In this document: one piece after another, positions 40,750 to 49,250 of the stretch
Layout: every line of letters starts with the position of its first letter
How positions within the stretch are numbered: position 1 is the first letter of the stretch
Assembly: GCA_027924025.1 (NCBI GenBank)
Contig: AP026971.1
Location: forward strand, 1 to 64,000
Length of the DNA stretch: 64,000 bases
Reading direction: 5' to 3'
Source: Comamonadaceae bacterium OS-4
GTDB lineage: Bacteria; Pseudomonadota; Gammaproteobacteria; Burkholderiales; Burkholderiaceae_C
The notes under the pieces: model-generated
Told to the model about the DNA's origin: nothing
Databases searched by the model: none
What the model saw: only the letters and a program-made list of their open reading frames with translations
Position numbers and translations under genes: made by a program

Positions 40750-42918
40750 GTGACAGCAGCTGAACCTGATCCACAGCAAGAAACAGCACGCCGCGGCAGG
40801 CCTCTTGGCTGGCGCATGCCAACCATGGCGGACATCAACGGCCTGACGCTGGAAGACTTCGCATTTATCCGCGGAGTTATCAGTGGCATTGAGCCCACCA
40901 AGGCATTTGAGCGCTACTACGCCAACCGTCATTTCGACGCCAATGGCGACCCATACATCCCGCATGGTTTGAGCGTGAACAAGCTGGCGCGGGACCTCGA
41001 AAACCGCCTCCTGCAAGCTGCTAAAGCGTCAGCGCATTCGGATACGACTTCGGCGGCAGAGACCCTAGCCGCACCCGTTCCCGAAGACGACGCGGTGGAA
41101 TCCCTCAAAGTCCAAACGCACATGGACTTTACGGATTGGTCCGAATCACTGCCAGACGGCATCTACTCTGAAAACGAGCTACCTGAGCGGTACCAGGAGT
41201 ACTTGGAGAGTCTTGGCGACACAGCCAGCGCACCACAAATCAAGGTGCTCACCAGAGCACAAGCCATTGAGCGGCGCGTTAAGGCAGTCAATTACCTACA
41301 GACCCAACTTGCCCAGCGCCCCCAAGGCCACCAGACCGTTGAAATTTGGTTTGCACGATCCATTTCTAGGTCCCTCAAAAAGCGGGGCAAGGAAACCATG
41401 GCCGACTTCGTGGCTCTTGTTGGCAGCGAGGGGCGCCACTGGTATCGAAACATTCGGGGTCTTGGCCCTGGGCGAGCATTGAGAGTTGAAGCATGGCTGG
41501 ACGATCATGCCGAAACAGTTGGCGCCATTGATCGCAGCGGCCCCCAGTGGCAGGCCACCCCCGTGTTGTCGACCAGCCTTCGCCCCCTGCAGCGGGTACC
41601 TGAGTTTCAAGAGTTGCTACCTGTGGCCGGCACGGCGCTAGTCGCGCCTGGAAGCGAGCTGATGCAGCGCCGTTTTGGCATCGCCCCACTGGAGCTACTG
41701 GCCGTACCCATGGAACTGGATGGGCGCAACGGTATGTTTCGCACCACCACGCCCAACCATCTTGGCGCGCGGAATGACTACGAAGCCATCCAGAGTTGGC
41801 TAGGCACCTACCTGAGCGCAGGAAAGACGCGCACACTGGAGGCATATCGCCGTGAGGTTGAGCGCTTCTACATGTGGTGCTTGTTAGAAGTCCGTACACC
41901 GTTGTCCTCGATCGCACTCAGCCATGCTCAGGCTTACCAGGCCTTTCTTGGGCGGATACCCGATCGCTACATTGGCGATAAGCGCGTCACACGTGAGCAC
42001 CCGGATTGGCGGCCATTCCGTGGCCAGCTCGATCCCAAGTCCCAGAACTACGCGCTGGGCGTGATCGAGCAGCTATTCACTGCCCTGCACAAGAATGCCT
42101 ATGTGACCGGCAATCCTTTTCAAAGTATTCGTCCGAACAGTGCCGGCGCAAAGCTACGCACCATGGATACCACTCGCACATTGCACGCGGGCGACCTGGA
42201 GTTGGTTCGTGAGCGACTAGAAAAGCTGCCTGGTCTGCAGTCAAAAGACTTGCGAACAGCCGCACTGGCACGCAGGACGCGCCTGATATTGCATCTGGCG
42301 GTCACCACAGGTCTGCGCCTAAGTGAAATCGCCAGTACCAACCTATCCACCTTGCGCCGCGCCATCATCGACCATGCGGAAACCGATGACTGGATGATTA
42401 CTGTGATCGGCAAGGGCTCGAAGCCGCGGGACGTCCCCCTGAATCCCATGGTGCTGGAGGCTATTCGTGCTCATCACGAAGACTGGAAGGCCCTGCTCCC
42501 TACTATGGCCCATGTTCGTGCTTCAGCCTTTGATAAAGCCCCTCCCTTGATTGCAGCACTTCAAGCCCCGGTCCGTAGTTCAAGCCAGGCGATTACAGAC
42601 ATGACGGTACTGGCCCATGACAATGCCGCCCTCGGCCGCGATGGCATTGCTCGAACTCTGAAGACCTTCTTTCGCCAGCTGGCGTCCACCATAGAAGATG
42701 AACGTCAGCGCGCCCGCGTGAGTAGTTTCAGCACCCACTGGCTCCGTCATACGTTCGCGCATGAAGTCTTGCGCGCCAATGAAGGTGACGAGGGTCTGAA
42801 GCTCACCCAGCAGCTGCTTGGCCATGTATCAATTTCAACAACTGCGGAATACATGAAGCAAGACGAGTCAGCCAAGGTAATGGCTGCAAAGAAGATCAAT
42901 CCGCTCGGATTAGGTTGA
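40750..42918 (+). CDS. Tyrosine recombinase (site-specific integrase)
   Basis: The 722-residue protein has a GTG start with GGAG 5 bases upstream. It has an extended N-terminal region (about 1-330) of the type found in large phage/plasmid integrases (DUF3701-like). A SAM-like core-binding domain (about 350-450) and a catalytic domain follow. The catalytic set is complete: Arg in TTGLRLSEIAS, Lys in GKGSKPRDVPL, His and Arg in HWLRHTFAHEVL, His in LLGHVSISTT, and Tyr in TAEYMK near residue 701. It is likely active, in contrast to the degenerate protein at 15169. Confidence 0.9.
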   Translation: MTAAEPDPQQETARRGRPLGWRMPTMADINGLTLEDFAFIRGVISGIEPTKAFERYYANRHFDANGDPYIPHGLSVNKLARDLENRLLQAAKASAHSDTTSAAETLAAPVPEDDAVESLKVQTHMDFTDWSESLPDGIYSENELPERYQEYLESLGDTASAPQIKVLTRAQAIERRVKAVNYLQTQLAQRPQGHQTVEIWFARSISRSLKKRGKETMADFVALVGSEGRHWYRNIRGLGPGRALRVEAWLDDHAETVGAIDRSGPQWQATPVLSTSLRPLQRVPEFQELLPVAGTALVAPGSELMQRRFGIAPLELLAVPMELDGRNGMFRTTTPNHLGARNDYEAIQSWLGTYLSAGKTRTLEAYRREVERFYMWCLLEVRTPLSSIALSHAQAYQAFLGRIPDRYIGDKRVTREHPDWRPFRGQLDPKSQNYALGVIEQLFTALHKNAYVTGNPFQSIRPNSAGAKLRTMDTTRTLHAGDLELVRERLEKLPGLQSKDLRTAALARRTRLILHLAVTTGLRLSEIASTNLSTLRRAIIDHAETDDWMITVIGKGSKPRDVPLNPMVLEAIRAHHEDWKALLPTMAHVRASAFDKAPPLIAALQAPVRSSSQAITDMTVLAHDNAALGRDGIARTLKTFFRQLASTIEDERQRARVSSFSTHWLRHTFAHEVLRANEGDEGLKLTQQLLGHVSISTTAEYMKQDESAKVMAAKKINPLGLG

Positions 42919-42942
42919 CCGAAAACCTGCGCGCCATACAAT
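42915..42942 (+). promoter_or_regulatory. Probable sigma-70 promoter
   Basis: TTGACC (42915-42920) and TACAAT (42937-42942) with a 16-bp spacer, overlapping the stop of the integrase gene. A leader element follows. Confidence 0.65.
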
Positions 42943-42948
42943 CTCTGC

Positions 42949-42995
42949 ACCTTACGGCTTCATGCCGATGCACCCTACGCGGGTGTTACTCATAC
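42949..42995 (+). promoter_or_regulatory. Recurrent leader element (copy 4)
   Basis: CCTTACGG, an extra small hairpin, then CACCC-TACGC-GGGTG with a 5-nt loop, TT and ACTCATAC (42988-42995). About 130 bases of structured leader separate it from the next start codon. Confidence 0.65.
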
Positions 42996-43125
42996 CCCCT
43001 TTGTTGGTCGGCCGCTCACGCTGCAGGTCAACAAATTCCCTCCGACCATCTGGTCTTCAACTGACGCCCCGGGCAAATTCTTGCCCGCCGGCATCAATTT
43101 GAACTGGGCGTTTTCTTTACGAGAA

Positions 43126-43632
43126 ATGCCTATGAAAATCTTTGAATTCGGTACCGGCCCGCAAGCAACTGCTTTGGGCTATTACCTGGACAAACTGGTC
43201 CACAAAACAGACGCCGACTTGCAAGCCGAGCACGCCACAGAAAATCTGATTTTCGTTCGCGGCCCGACAGTCCAAGGCCAAACCGGTGTTTTTGAGTTCG
43301 CACTATTCAAACCGGTTCAAAAATACATGGTGCGTTCCTTACTGGCCTCGCCTGACTGGATCCAAAAGGCCCAAGAAGCCTGCTTGAAGGTCCACTCTGA
43401 ACGGCCTTTGTTCAGCGAGCGTTATCACATCGTGCGCGACGCTTCCGATAACCGTGTCACTCTGACTCAAGCCAACGGACGCGACATACCCTTGGATGCT
43501 TTTGGACTGGATGACTCCCGGCGTGCCATCCTCTATCAGCTGCACCGTGCTGGACTCCTGAGCCCCGATCTGCCGAAGGGTCGTTGCCTCGCCCAGCCCA
43601 TGGACGCCACAAATCAAGCCGTAGTGGCGTAA
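43126..43632 (+). CDS. Hypothetical protein, 168 residues
   Basis: The start is ATG 43126 or ATG 43132; ACGAG lies just upstream. The protein is alpha/beta, with no membrane segments, and contains ENLIFVRGPTVQGQTGVFEF. It lies behind a long structured leader. The next two genes follow closely, suggesting a small operon. Family not recognised. Confidence 0.6.
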   Translation: MPMKIFEFGTGPQATALGYYLDKLVHKTDADLQAEHATENLIFVRGPTVQGQTGVFEFALFKPVQKYMVRSLLASPDWIQKAQEACLKVHSERPLFSERYHIVRDASDNRVTLTQANGRDIPLDAFGLDDSRRAILYQLHRAGLLSPDLPKGRCLAQPMDATNQAVVA

Positions 43633-43702
43633 GTCACTGCACTCTTTCACCCGCGGGAATCGCTTGCCCGCAGGGCAAGTGGTTCTCATTTTTGGAGCCT
43701 AT

Positions 43703-44365
43703 ATGCCCGAACAACTCAAGAAATTCCGTTTTGCATACACCCGTCCTGTCGGGGTTTGCTCAGAAGACAAACGAACAGGGTTCTTCTTTCTCGAACTCAC
43801 CCAAGCTGAATTCGAGGACTATCAGCACCTGAAGACGCGTATCCACCATGAGCTCGACGTAATCGGAATCCCCGCTCACGAATCAGCTCACTGGTATGAA
43901 ACACCTGAGATCAGCGACGATCTATTGGTGAAGTTGCGCGAAGCCTTCGGAGCCGACACAGAAAGTATGTTGATTCCTTACTATCCACATGGCTGGCGTC
44001 ACAGCTCCTACCGGGAGGCAATCGTAGACGGCACGCGATACCTCTACATGGGGTTTCAAAATGGCCGATTTATCAAGTTCTCTTGCGATATCGAGCAACC
44101 GCCACCAACCTGCTCGTCGCTGTTCGATGGTCCGATAAAGATGCACGATCATGGACACATCAAGACGCCAGAACATGCGTCGCTGTTCAAGACCGGCGAG
44201 TTGGATCTGCCTGGCCAGAACCCTCGTTGCGTGAAAGTACGGTTTGCCAATTTCGCTTTCAACGATGCACAAAAGCGGTTCGATGCAGTGTTTGAAGCGT
44301 TGGACGCTCACGGCCAACATGTCGGTCATTACTTCGCCAGCGCGTTTCGGAGCCTGGTGCTATGA
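43703..44365 (+). CDS. Hypothetical protein, 220 residues
   Basis: ATG 43703 is preceded by TTTTTGGAGCC, the same ribosome-binding context as at 23808 and 59447. The upstream leader contains a CTTGCCC...GGGCAAG hairpin. The protein is alpha/beta with several His and Tyr residues (LIPYYPHGWRHSSYREAIVD). Its stop overlaps the next start (ATGA). No family is recognised. Confidence 0.6.
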   Translation: MPEQLKKFRFAYTRPVGVCSEDKRTGFFFLELTQAEFEDYQHLKTRIHHELDVIGIPAHESAHWYETPEISDDLLVKLREAFGADTESMLIPYYPHGWRHSSYREAIVDGTRYLYMGFQNGRFIKFSCDIEQPPPTCSSLFDGPIKMHDHGHIKTPEHASLFKTGELDLPGQNPRCVKVRFANFAFNDAQKRFDAVFEALDAHGQHVGHYFASAFRSLVL

Positions 44366-44637
44366 GCCTCACCACTGAACAAGTCAAAATCTTGGAGCAG
44401 ACGAGGCTTGCACAGCTCTTCTGGAGCGAGCTGTCTGACAGCTCGGACTCATTGGGAGCCATAGCGGAGCAACACGGTGTCCGCACATTGGCCTACCTGT
44501 TCTACCTGCAAAACGCCATTCTTGACGATGGATTCATAGAGCTAACCAAAGATGATCCGGGAACTCCCGTATTAGCTGTGGTCCACGAACTGCCGAGCGC
44601 CAATCTTTGGGCGAAGCACATTCGGTCCATCGACTGA
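44362..44637 (+). CDS. Hypothetical protein, 91 residues
   Basis: This is a small helical protein (LEQTRLAQLFWSELSDSSDS) coupled to the upstream gene by a four-base overlap. A terminator follows 12 bp after the stop. No family is recognised. Confidence 0.6.
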   Translation: MSLTTEQVKILEQTRLAQLFWSELSDSSDSLGAIAEQHGVRTLAYLFYLQNAILDDGFIELTKDDPGTPVLAVVHELPSANLWAKHIRSID

Positions 44638-44649
44638 ACAAGAAACAAA

Positions 44650-44673
44650 CCCAGCCACGGCTGGGTTTTTTTT
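44650..44673 (+). terminator. Rho-independent terminator
   Basis: CCCAGCC-AC-GGCTGGG and eight Ts between the small operon and the convergent XRE gene. Confidence 0.85.
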
Positions 44674-44693
44674 CGCCTGTACTTTGCGCTTAC

Positions 44694-44951
44694 TTATGAG
44701 GGGGTCTGTTTTTTACCCGTCAGCACATAGTGCATATCAAGCCCCAGTGCGTGGGCTTGATTCACATACGTGATCGGAGGGAAAGTTTGATCCTTGTCAC
44801 CCGTGGGTTTCTCGTACCTGAGTTGGGTATAGCGCGCAATTCTCAGCGCCTTCGCCAATGCAGCTTGTGAAAGCCCTGCGGCCTCCCTCACTTGGGCAAG
44901 GCGAGAGCCGAAGTCTTCGAGCAGAAAAGGTAGGAAAAATTGTTGTTGCAT
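44694..44951 (-). CDS. XRE-family helix-turn-helix repressor
   Basis: The 85-residue protein carries one HTH domain (about residues 13-70): SRLAQVREAAGLSQAALAKA with the recognition helix IARYTQLRYEKPTG. This is the size of a P22 Cro/C2-type repressor. Two GTCATA...ATGAC operators sit at its start codon and in the divergent promoter, implying autoregulation and control of the 45033 gene. One operator overlaps the ATG, so the transcript must be nearly leaderless. Confidence 0.85.
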   Translation of the reverse strand: MQQQFFLPFLLEDFGSRLAQVREAAGLSQAALAKALRIARYTQLRYEKPTGDKDQTFPPITYVNQAHALGLDMHYVLTGKKQTPS

Positions 44952-44990
44952 GTCATATTTTTATGACTATAATTGAGTCATAAATTAATG
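44944..44990. promoter_or_regulatory. Divergent promoter with two operators
   Basis: Operators GTCATATTTTTATGAC (44950-44965) and GTCATAAATTAATGAC (44975-44990) share the inverted repeat GTCATA-N4/5-ATGAC. TTGCAT (44944-44949) and TATAAT (44966-44971) with a 16-bp spacer form a plus-strand promoter, and the first operator fills the spacer. Repressor bound there should block both directions. Confidence 0.75.
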
Positions 44991-45032
44991 ACATTTTAGC
45001 GCGTAAGCAAGGCGGATCAAGGAGTTCACACC

Positions 45033-45674
45033 ATGAAGCAAGACGAGATTGAAACAGGCAAGGTCTACACGAATATCGCTTCGGAAAACCGTCGTGTCCT
45101 TCGTATCAGCACCGGCGCTGACGGTGTTCCCATGGTTCGCTACCAAGCTATGCCTTGGATGATGGCCCCCGATCAGTACCTGAACCACTTCAAACAGTTG
45201 GCCCCCCTCCCCTCCCCTACTGAATTCCGCAACAAGACTCGTATTGCGCCTGGCGTGCTGTATGCAGATATGCCGTTGAGCAAGTTCGCTCACTGGGCCA
45301 AACAGGAGCGCGCACCACACCAAAAGCTAAATGCTCCTGGCCGAACAATGGCTTCACAGGTCATCGAAATTGTTATGCGCAAGCAGTACACCAGCCGCTC
45401 TGTTGAGCGCACCTTCTACTCCGAGTGCTCAACCCGCGAAAGCTACATCACGCTCGGACCTTCATCGTGCCACTGGGTCTACACAATGCCTGACGGCTCA
45501 CGGATCGGCTTCATGGCTCCAGTCATCATGGCTGAGCTTGACGACAACGGGTGCCCTGTGTTGGAAGGGCATCACCAGCTCGATCTCCACCAGAGCTTCG
45601 CATTCGGGGACATCCCCAAAGTGCTAGATGCTGAACAGCGTCTTTGGATCGAAGCAAACCGCCCTTTCGCATAA
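45033..45674 (+). CDS. Hypothetical protein, 213 residues
   Basis: The ATG is preceded by AAGGAG 9 bases upstream. The product is soluble alpha/beta (TMASQVIEIVMRKQYTSRSV). It is divergent from the XRE gene and probably regulated by it. No family is recognised. Confidence 0.65.
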   Translation: MKQDEIETGKVYTNIASENRRVLRISTGADGVPMVRYQAMPWMMAPDQYLNHFKQLAPLPSPTEFRNKTRIAPGVLYADMPLSKFAHWAKQERAPHQKLNAPGRTMASQVIEIVMRKQYTSRSVERTFYSECSTRESYITLGPSSCHWVYTMPDGSRIGFMAPVIMAELDDNGCPVLEGHHQLDLHQSFAFGDIPKVLDAEQRLWIEANRPFA

Positions 45675-45725
45675 GGTGGCTGTATTTCTAGCACCAACAA
45701 TAATTGAGCCAAACAACGATTGAAC

Positions 45726-46679
45726 ATGAAAAAACACCGCTACTCCCCTGCCCTGCTCTTGGTGATCGGCCTGCTCTCTGCTAGTCACTCACATGCGATT
45801 GACCCTTTTTCAGCGATCAATAAGTCTGATCCTGCAACGGTGGAATGGCGCGTTGTAGGCCAGTGTTTGATAACACCTAGGGTCCAACATTGGATACCTG
45901 TGGCATGGGTTGAAACCTCGCCGGCGGGAAACTTTTCGTACATTGATGGCGTACCAACATCTGAGGAAAAAACGAGCGTGCTCCGGTCGTCAGGGCTTGA
46001 ATCTTCCAGCTCCGCGCGCGTGCTCAATTTCACGAATGATCTCTGGCGTTCCTCCAATATTGCCAACGCTTATCAGCAGCAGGTATGCAACGTGTGGGAC
46101 GCAGCAGTCCCGGCGATGTTGGAAATACCATCGGGTGGTTCAGAGTGCGAAAGTGTCATCACGATCAAGGCTGCTCTGCGCCAACTCGAAATCGTCTTCC
46201 GTGCGGCCACCCCCCCGTTCATGCTTCTGGCCTACGACAGCAGCACGGACACCGGCTGGACGAGTGGATGCCGTGACAAGGCGCTTGTCGATGCCGCTGT
46301 AGCCGCGAATATGCGCTGCAGTACAGACATGCTTTCCTCTACCCTGCAGCCGGGTGGTGCCGCAGCGAGTGCACTTGCGCAGCAAAACTGCATCGGCCGG
46401 TGGGGTTCGGTGATCCCTCGCCAGTCCAGAGAGATCGGATTGACTGGACCACTTGCATCAGCGAAGACGGCTCTCCGAGCAATGTCTACGGCTCGCGTCC
46501 ACCTCGATAAATTTCCATACCCCGTGGATACAAACGGCAAGATGCAACTCGCAGCTCCCGTGGTTAGCCGATCTTTCGCACCAGGTGATAGCCCCCTGCC
46601 CTCCTCCATTCAACCCAATGCAGAGCGACGCTATGGGTGGATCTATTGGCGCAAGGTCACCTGTTGCGTGGGAAATTAA
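45726..46679 (+). CDS. TraU-like conjugative-transfer protein
   Basis: The 317-residue protein starts at ATG 45726 with a signal peptide (LLLVIGLLSASHSHA). The mature part begins IDPFSAINKSDPATVEWRVV and continues GQCLITPRVQHWIPVAWVET. It ends YGWIYWRKVTCCVGN, which parallels the C-terminus of F-type TraU (YLMWRKRNCC). Several conserved cysteines would form periplasmic disulphides. TraU proteins act in pilus assembly and DNA transfer. No other transfer genes are in the window, so it may be the end of a transfer region outside it, or an orphan. Confidence 0.6.
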   Translation: MKKHRYSPALLLVIGLLSASHSHAIDPFSAINKSDPATVEWRVVGQCLITPRVQHWIPVAWVETSPAGNFSYIDGVPTSEEKTSVLRSSGLESSSSARVLNFTNDLWRSSNIANAYQQQVCNVWDAAVPAMLEIPSGGSECESVITIKAALRQLEIVFRAATPPFMLLAYDSSTDTGWTSGCRDKALVDAAVAANMRCSTDMLSSTLQPGGAAASALAQQNCIGRWGSVIPRQSREIGLTGPLASAKTALRAMSTARVHLDKFPYPVDTNGKMQLAAPVVSRSFAPGDSPLPSSIQPNAERRYGWIYWRKVTCCVGN

Positions 46680-46719
46680 GTAGCGTCGTCCAACCCAAGT
46701 TGGCGCCCAACAAGCCAAA

Positions 46720-47152
46720 TTGTGCCGGCACAACTCAGGCTGAATAGAATTCACTGCTGAGCGCAAAGCCACGCCATAACTGCGAACCCTCTTTAATTGT
46801 GCCGGCACAATTAAGAGCGCCCTAACCCAGAGAAGCCTTGCCGGGCAGCACATGAATGCCGGCACCATTGGCACTCCAGCAAAGTAAGCCAAGCCTTTGC
46901 TTGCCGCTGGTTGTGCCGGCACAACCGGTTGAGTCATATTGCAAGCAAGACTGTTGGCCAAACATTGCAACCAACAGGTGCAGCGCAATCTGCAAGCGCG
47001 TGCAACGTGCAACGTGCAACGTGCAACAGAACAAATCACCTATCCATAGCTACTGATTGTGCCGGCACAACCAGTAGCCTAGTGGCATGACTCATGGCCC
47101 TGTACTCCGTACAGGCGGTGCATATGCTGAATTCAAAATTGTGCCGGCACAA
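46720..47152. repeat. parS-like centromere: five copies of TTGTGCCGGCACAA
   Basis: Exact copies of this perfect 14-bp palindrome start at 46720, 46797, 46911, 47057 and 47139. They lie directly upstream of parA and parB. An array of identical palindromes beside a par operon is the expected ParB-binding centromere. I did not find the palindrome elsewhere in the window by eye. Confidence 0.85.
47000..47027. repeat. Four tandem GTGCAAC heptamers
   Basis: GTGCAAC repeats four times without interruption between the third and fourth parS copies. It shares TGCAAC/GTGC flavour with the palindromes but is not symmetrical. It may be a spacer, a bend or an additional binding site. Confidence 0.75.
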
Positions 47153-47293
47153 ACGCTGATACAACAACGCACCAAATAGATGCCCCAATAGATCAGATGC
47201 GCTGAGGATTTCGTCGATAGGCATTGGTAAATACCAATAAAATCTGCGCCAAAAATCCTAAAGAAACCCGCTCATTATTGAAACAACCACCAT

Positions 47294-47299
47294 ATAATT
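47294..47299 (+). promoter_or_regulatory. -10 element of parAB
   Basis: TATAAT lies 24 bases before the parA start codon, which has GGAGGT 7 bases upstream. The -35 is less clear. Confidence 0.45.
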
Positions 47300-47323
47300 T
47301 CAGAAACATATGGAGGTATTTCT

Positions 47324-47989
47324 ATGATTGTTATGGTTGGCAACGGTAAAGGCGGAGTAGGAAAGTCGCGTGTAGCTATACATCTAGCAGCGCTTGCGGT
47401 TACTGCTGGGGTAGACACCGTTCTGCTGGACACCGATGTGATTCAGGGATCGTCCGCATCCTGGTCGCGAATCAGAAACGATGAAGGCATTACCCCTCCT
47501 GTCCCTGTGATGGTTTTGCCTGCGAACCCTCTAAGAGAGTTGGTAAACCTCTCACAAAAATACGATCTTGTTGTTGTGGATATCGGAGCTCAAAACTACA
47601 AAACAATGACAGAGTGCGCAGCGGTGAGCGACCTAGTTCTCGTACCGTGTGGGAATGACCAACAAGAAATGGAAGCAACGGAAATTGTCTTCAAACACCT
47701 AGACGCTATTGGCCCACAGCATAGAAACGGCAAAGTACCAGCTCACGTTGTATTGACGCGGGTGAGCACCAATGAGCGCGCAAAATCGACTCAAGAACTA
47801 CGCGAGGTCTTTGAAAGTATGGGTATGCCAGTGCTTCAAACAGTACTGCCCATGCGATCAGCCTGGGCAGCAACCGGCAAAACCGGTCGCGCTCTTCACG
47901 AACTCCGCGGGAAAGACAAGTCAGAGCGAGCCACTGCCGAAATGCAGGCCCTGTTCGATGAAGTCCAACAACTTTGCAATGAGGGCTAA
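47324..47989 (+). CDS. parA: ParA partition ATPase
   Basis: This 221-residue protein is a small (type Ib) ParA. The deviant Walker A is at residues 7-16 (GNGKGGVGKS), the A' motif is LLDTDVIQGSS, and Walker B is VVVDIGAQN. It lacks the N-terminal HTH of type Ia ParA proteins, so promoter control would come from ParB or another factor. ParA forms dynamic gradients on the nucleoid that move ParB-parS complexes. It is followed 4 bp later by parB and preceded by the palindrome array. Confidence 0.93.
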   Translation: MIVMVGNGKGGVGKSRVAIHLAALAVTAGVDTVLLDTDVIQGSSASWSRIRNDEGITPPVPVMVLPANPLRELVNLSQKYDLVVVDIGAQNYKTMTECAAVSDLVLVPCGNDQQEMEATEIVFKHLDAIGPQHRNGKVPAHVVLTRVSTNERAKSTQELREVFESMGMPVLQTVLPMRSAWAATGKTGRALHELRGKDKSERATAEMQALFDEVQQLCNEG

Positions 47990-47993
47990 TTAG

Positions 47994-48953
47994 ATGGCTA
48001 ATTTCAAGCGACGTCCTGTAGACCCAACCACTATTGATGCCATTCGCAATGCGGCAAAAGACATTCCGGCGGGAGTAGGGGAGGTTATTGATGGGTTGGA
48101 GACAAAGACCCCACCAACTGTTCAGCCAGTAAATACTCCCCTCGCGTACGAAGTGGGCCAGATCTACGATGTACCACTACAACTGATCGAGTCGAACCCG
48201 CTTAATCCGCGCGTTCTATATCCAGCTCAGGACGTCGACGACATGGCGATACTCCTACGCGACCATGGGCAAAGAATCAGCGCCACGGGATATCTCGGGG
48301 ATAACGGCACGGTGGTACTGATCGAAGGTGAGACCCGCCTAAGGGCATCACGCCAAAACGCTGTTCGGACCCTACGCATTGAAATCAAGAACAAGCCTAT
48401 TGATGAAAAAGCGTTGTACGAAGAGGCCCGTTCCGCAAACACTGATCGCCGGAACCAGACCCCGCTGGATGATGGCCTCAAGTGGAATGATCTCATCAAT
48501 AACCGTCAAGTCTATGCCTCACAGAAGGAACTGGCAGAACGTCTGGGCATTGAAGAAGATGTGGTGAGCAGGTCAATCTCACTCACTCGCCTCAGCTCGC
48601 GTGTATTGAACACGGTTGCGGAGTATCCAGAAATGCTGAATTTGCGGATGCTCATTGCGATCCGAACCTTTTGGGAATCCACTGGTGATGATGACACCTT
48701 GGAGCTAATTGCTGAGATAGCAAAGAAAGGACTTGGCTCAAGAGACGTAATGGCTCGGGCAAAGGATGCCAAGAAAGAACCCACGCGGAAACCACGATCT
48801 TCATCAGAAAATGTGATATTCCGGTCAGGCAAAGGCGTCCTGAAATCATTCCCTGACCGTGTAGAGCTTTCTGTTAGCGGCCTAAGTGCAGCCCACGTGG
48901 AAAGTCTTACGGACGCTATTCGTCGCGCAATGGCAGAACAGGCGTCACTTTAG
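47994..48953 (+). CDS. parB: ParB-family centromere-binding protein
   Basis: The 319-residue protein has the ParB N-terminal domain (about 60-150; LIESNPLNPR, then GQRISATGYLGDNGTVVLIE and GETRLRASR). A central helix-turn-helix region follows (about 175-260; QKELAERLGIEEDVVSRSIS). A C-terminal dimerisation region is expected. The GETR and PLNPR segments are the CTP/ParB-box signature. It should bind the TTGTGCCGGCACAA sites upstream. It is not adjacent to the PRTRC cassette, although many PRTRC cassettes carry their own ParB-like gene. Confidence 0.9.
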   Translation: MANFKRRPVDPTTIDAIRNAAKDIPAGVGEVIDGLETKTPPTVQPVNTPLAYEVGQIYDVPLQLIESNPLNPRVLYPAQDVDDMAILLRDHGQRISATGYLGDNGTVVLIEGETRLRASRQNAVRTLRIEIKNKPIDEKALYEEARSANTDRRNQTPLDDGLKWNDLINNRQVYASQKELAERLGIEEDVVSRSISLTRLSSRVLNTVAEYPEMLNLRMLIAIRTFWESTGDDDTLELIAEIAKKGLGSRDVMARAKDAKKEPTRKPRSSSENVIFRSGKGVLKSFPDRVELSVSGLSAAHVESLTDAIRRAMAEQASL

Positions 48954-49000
48954 CAAGCTAGTTGTAGCAGGTAGTACCAAAGCTTCTATTCAAGCCTCGT

Positions 49001-49039
49001 GAGCGCTTAGCCAGGGAAATTCCAGACTAAGCGCTCTTT
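49001..49039 (+). terminator. Rho-independent terminator
   Basis: GAGCGCTTAG...CTAAGCGCTC with a short T run, about 50 bp after parB. Confidence 0.75.
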
Positions 49040-49100
49040 AGGAATTACACATACGAAGGCTAACGCCTGCTGGAACGCCTCCACAGTGCAGTACCGTCAC

Positions 49101-49116
49101 AGGTGACCGTTTATGG
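49101..49116 (-). repeat. Inverted outlying iteron
   Basis: AGGTGACCGTTTATGG is the complement of the iteron consensus and lies 135 bp before the main array. An inverted copy can mediate handcuffing or autoregulation in iteron plasmids. Confidence 0.65.
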
Positions 49117-49250
49117 TGAAGCTTCTACCTAATGACCTCAAAGTGACTATTGAGGTGGTCACTAAAGCATAAAAAATGGCGAAATCAAGGCGAAAAAGGG
49201 CAGGGCACCCCCAAAATTAATGCCTTACGACAGGAAAAGACCAGCCAGCC

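Noticed and set aside
40750-42918. Integron integrase with attC sites
   Set aside because: The protein is much longer than IntI and has a different N-terminal domain; no attC-like repeats or cassette array follow.
43640-43702. Leader of the 43703 gene as an extra copy of the motif
   Set aside because: It contains CTCTTTCAC and a hairpin but only TTCTCATT where ACTCATAC is expected; too degenerate to count.
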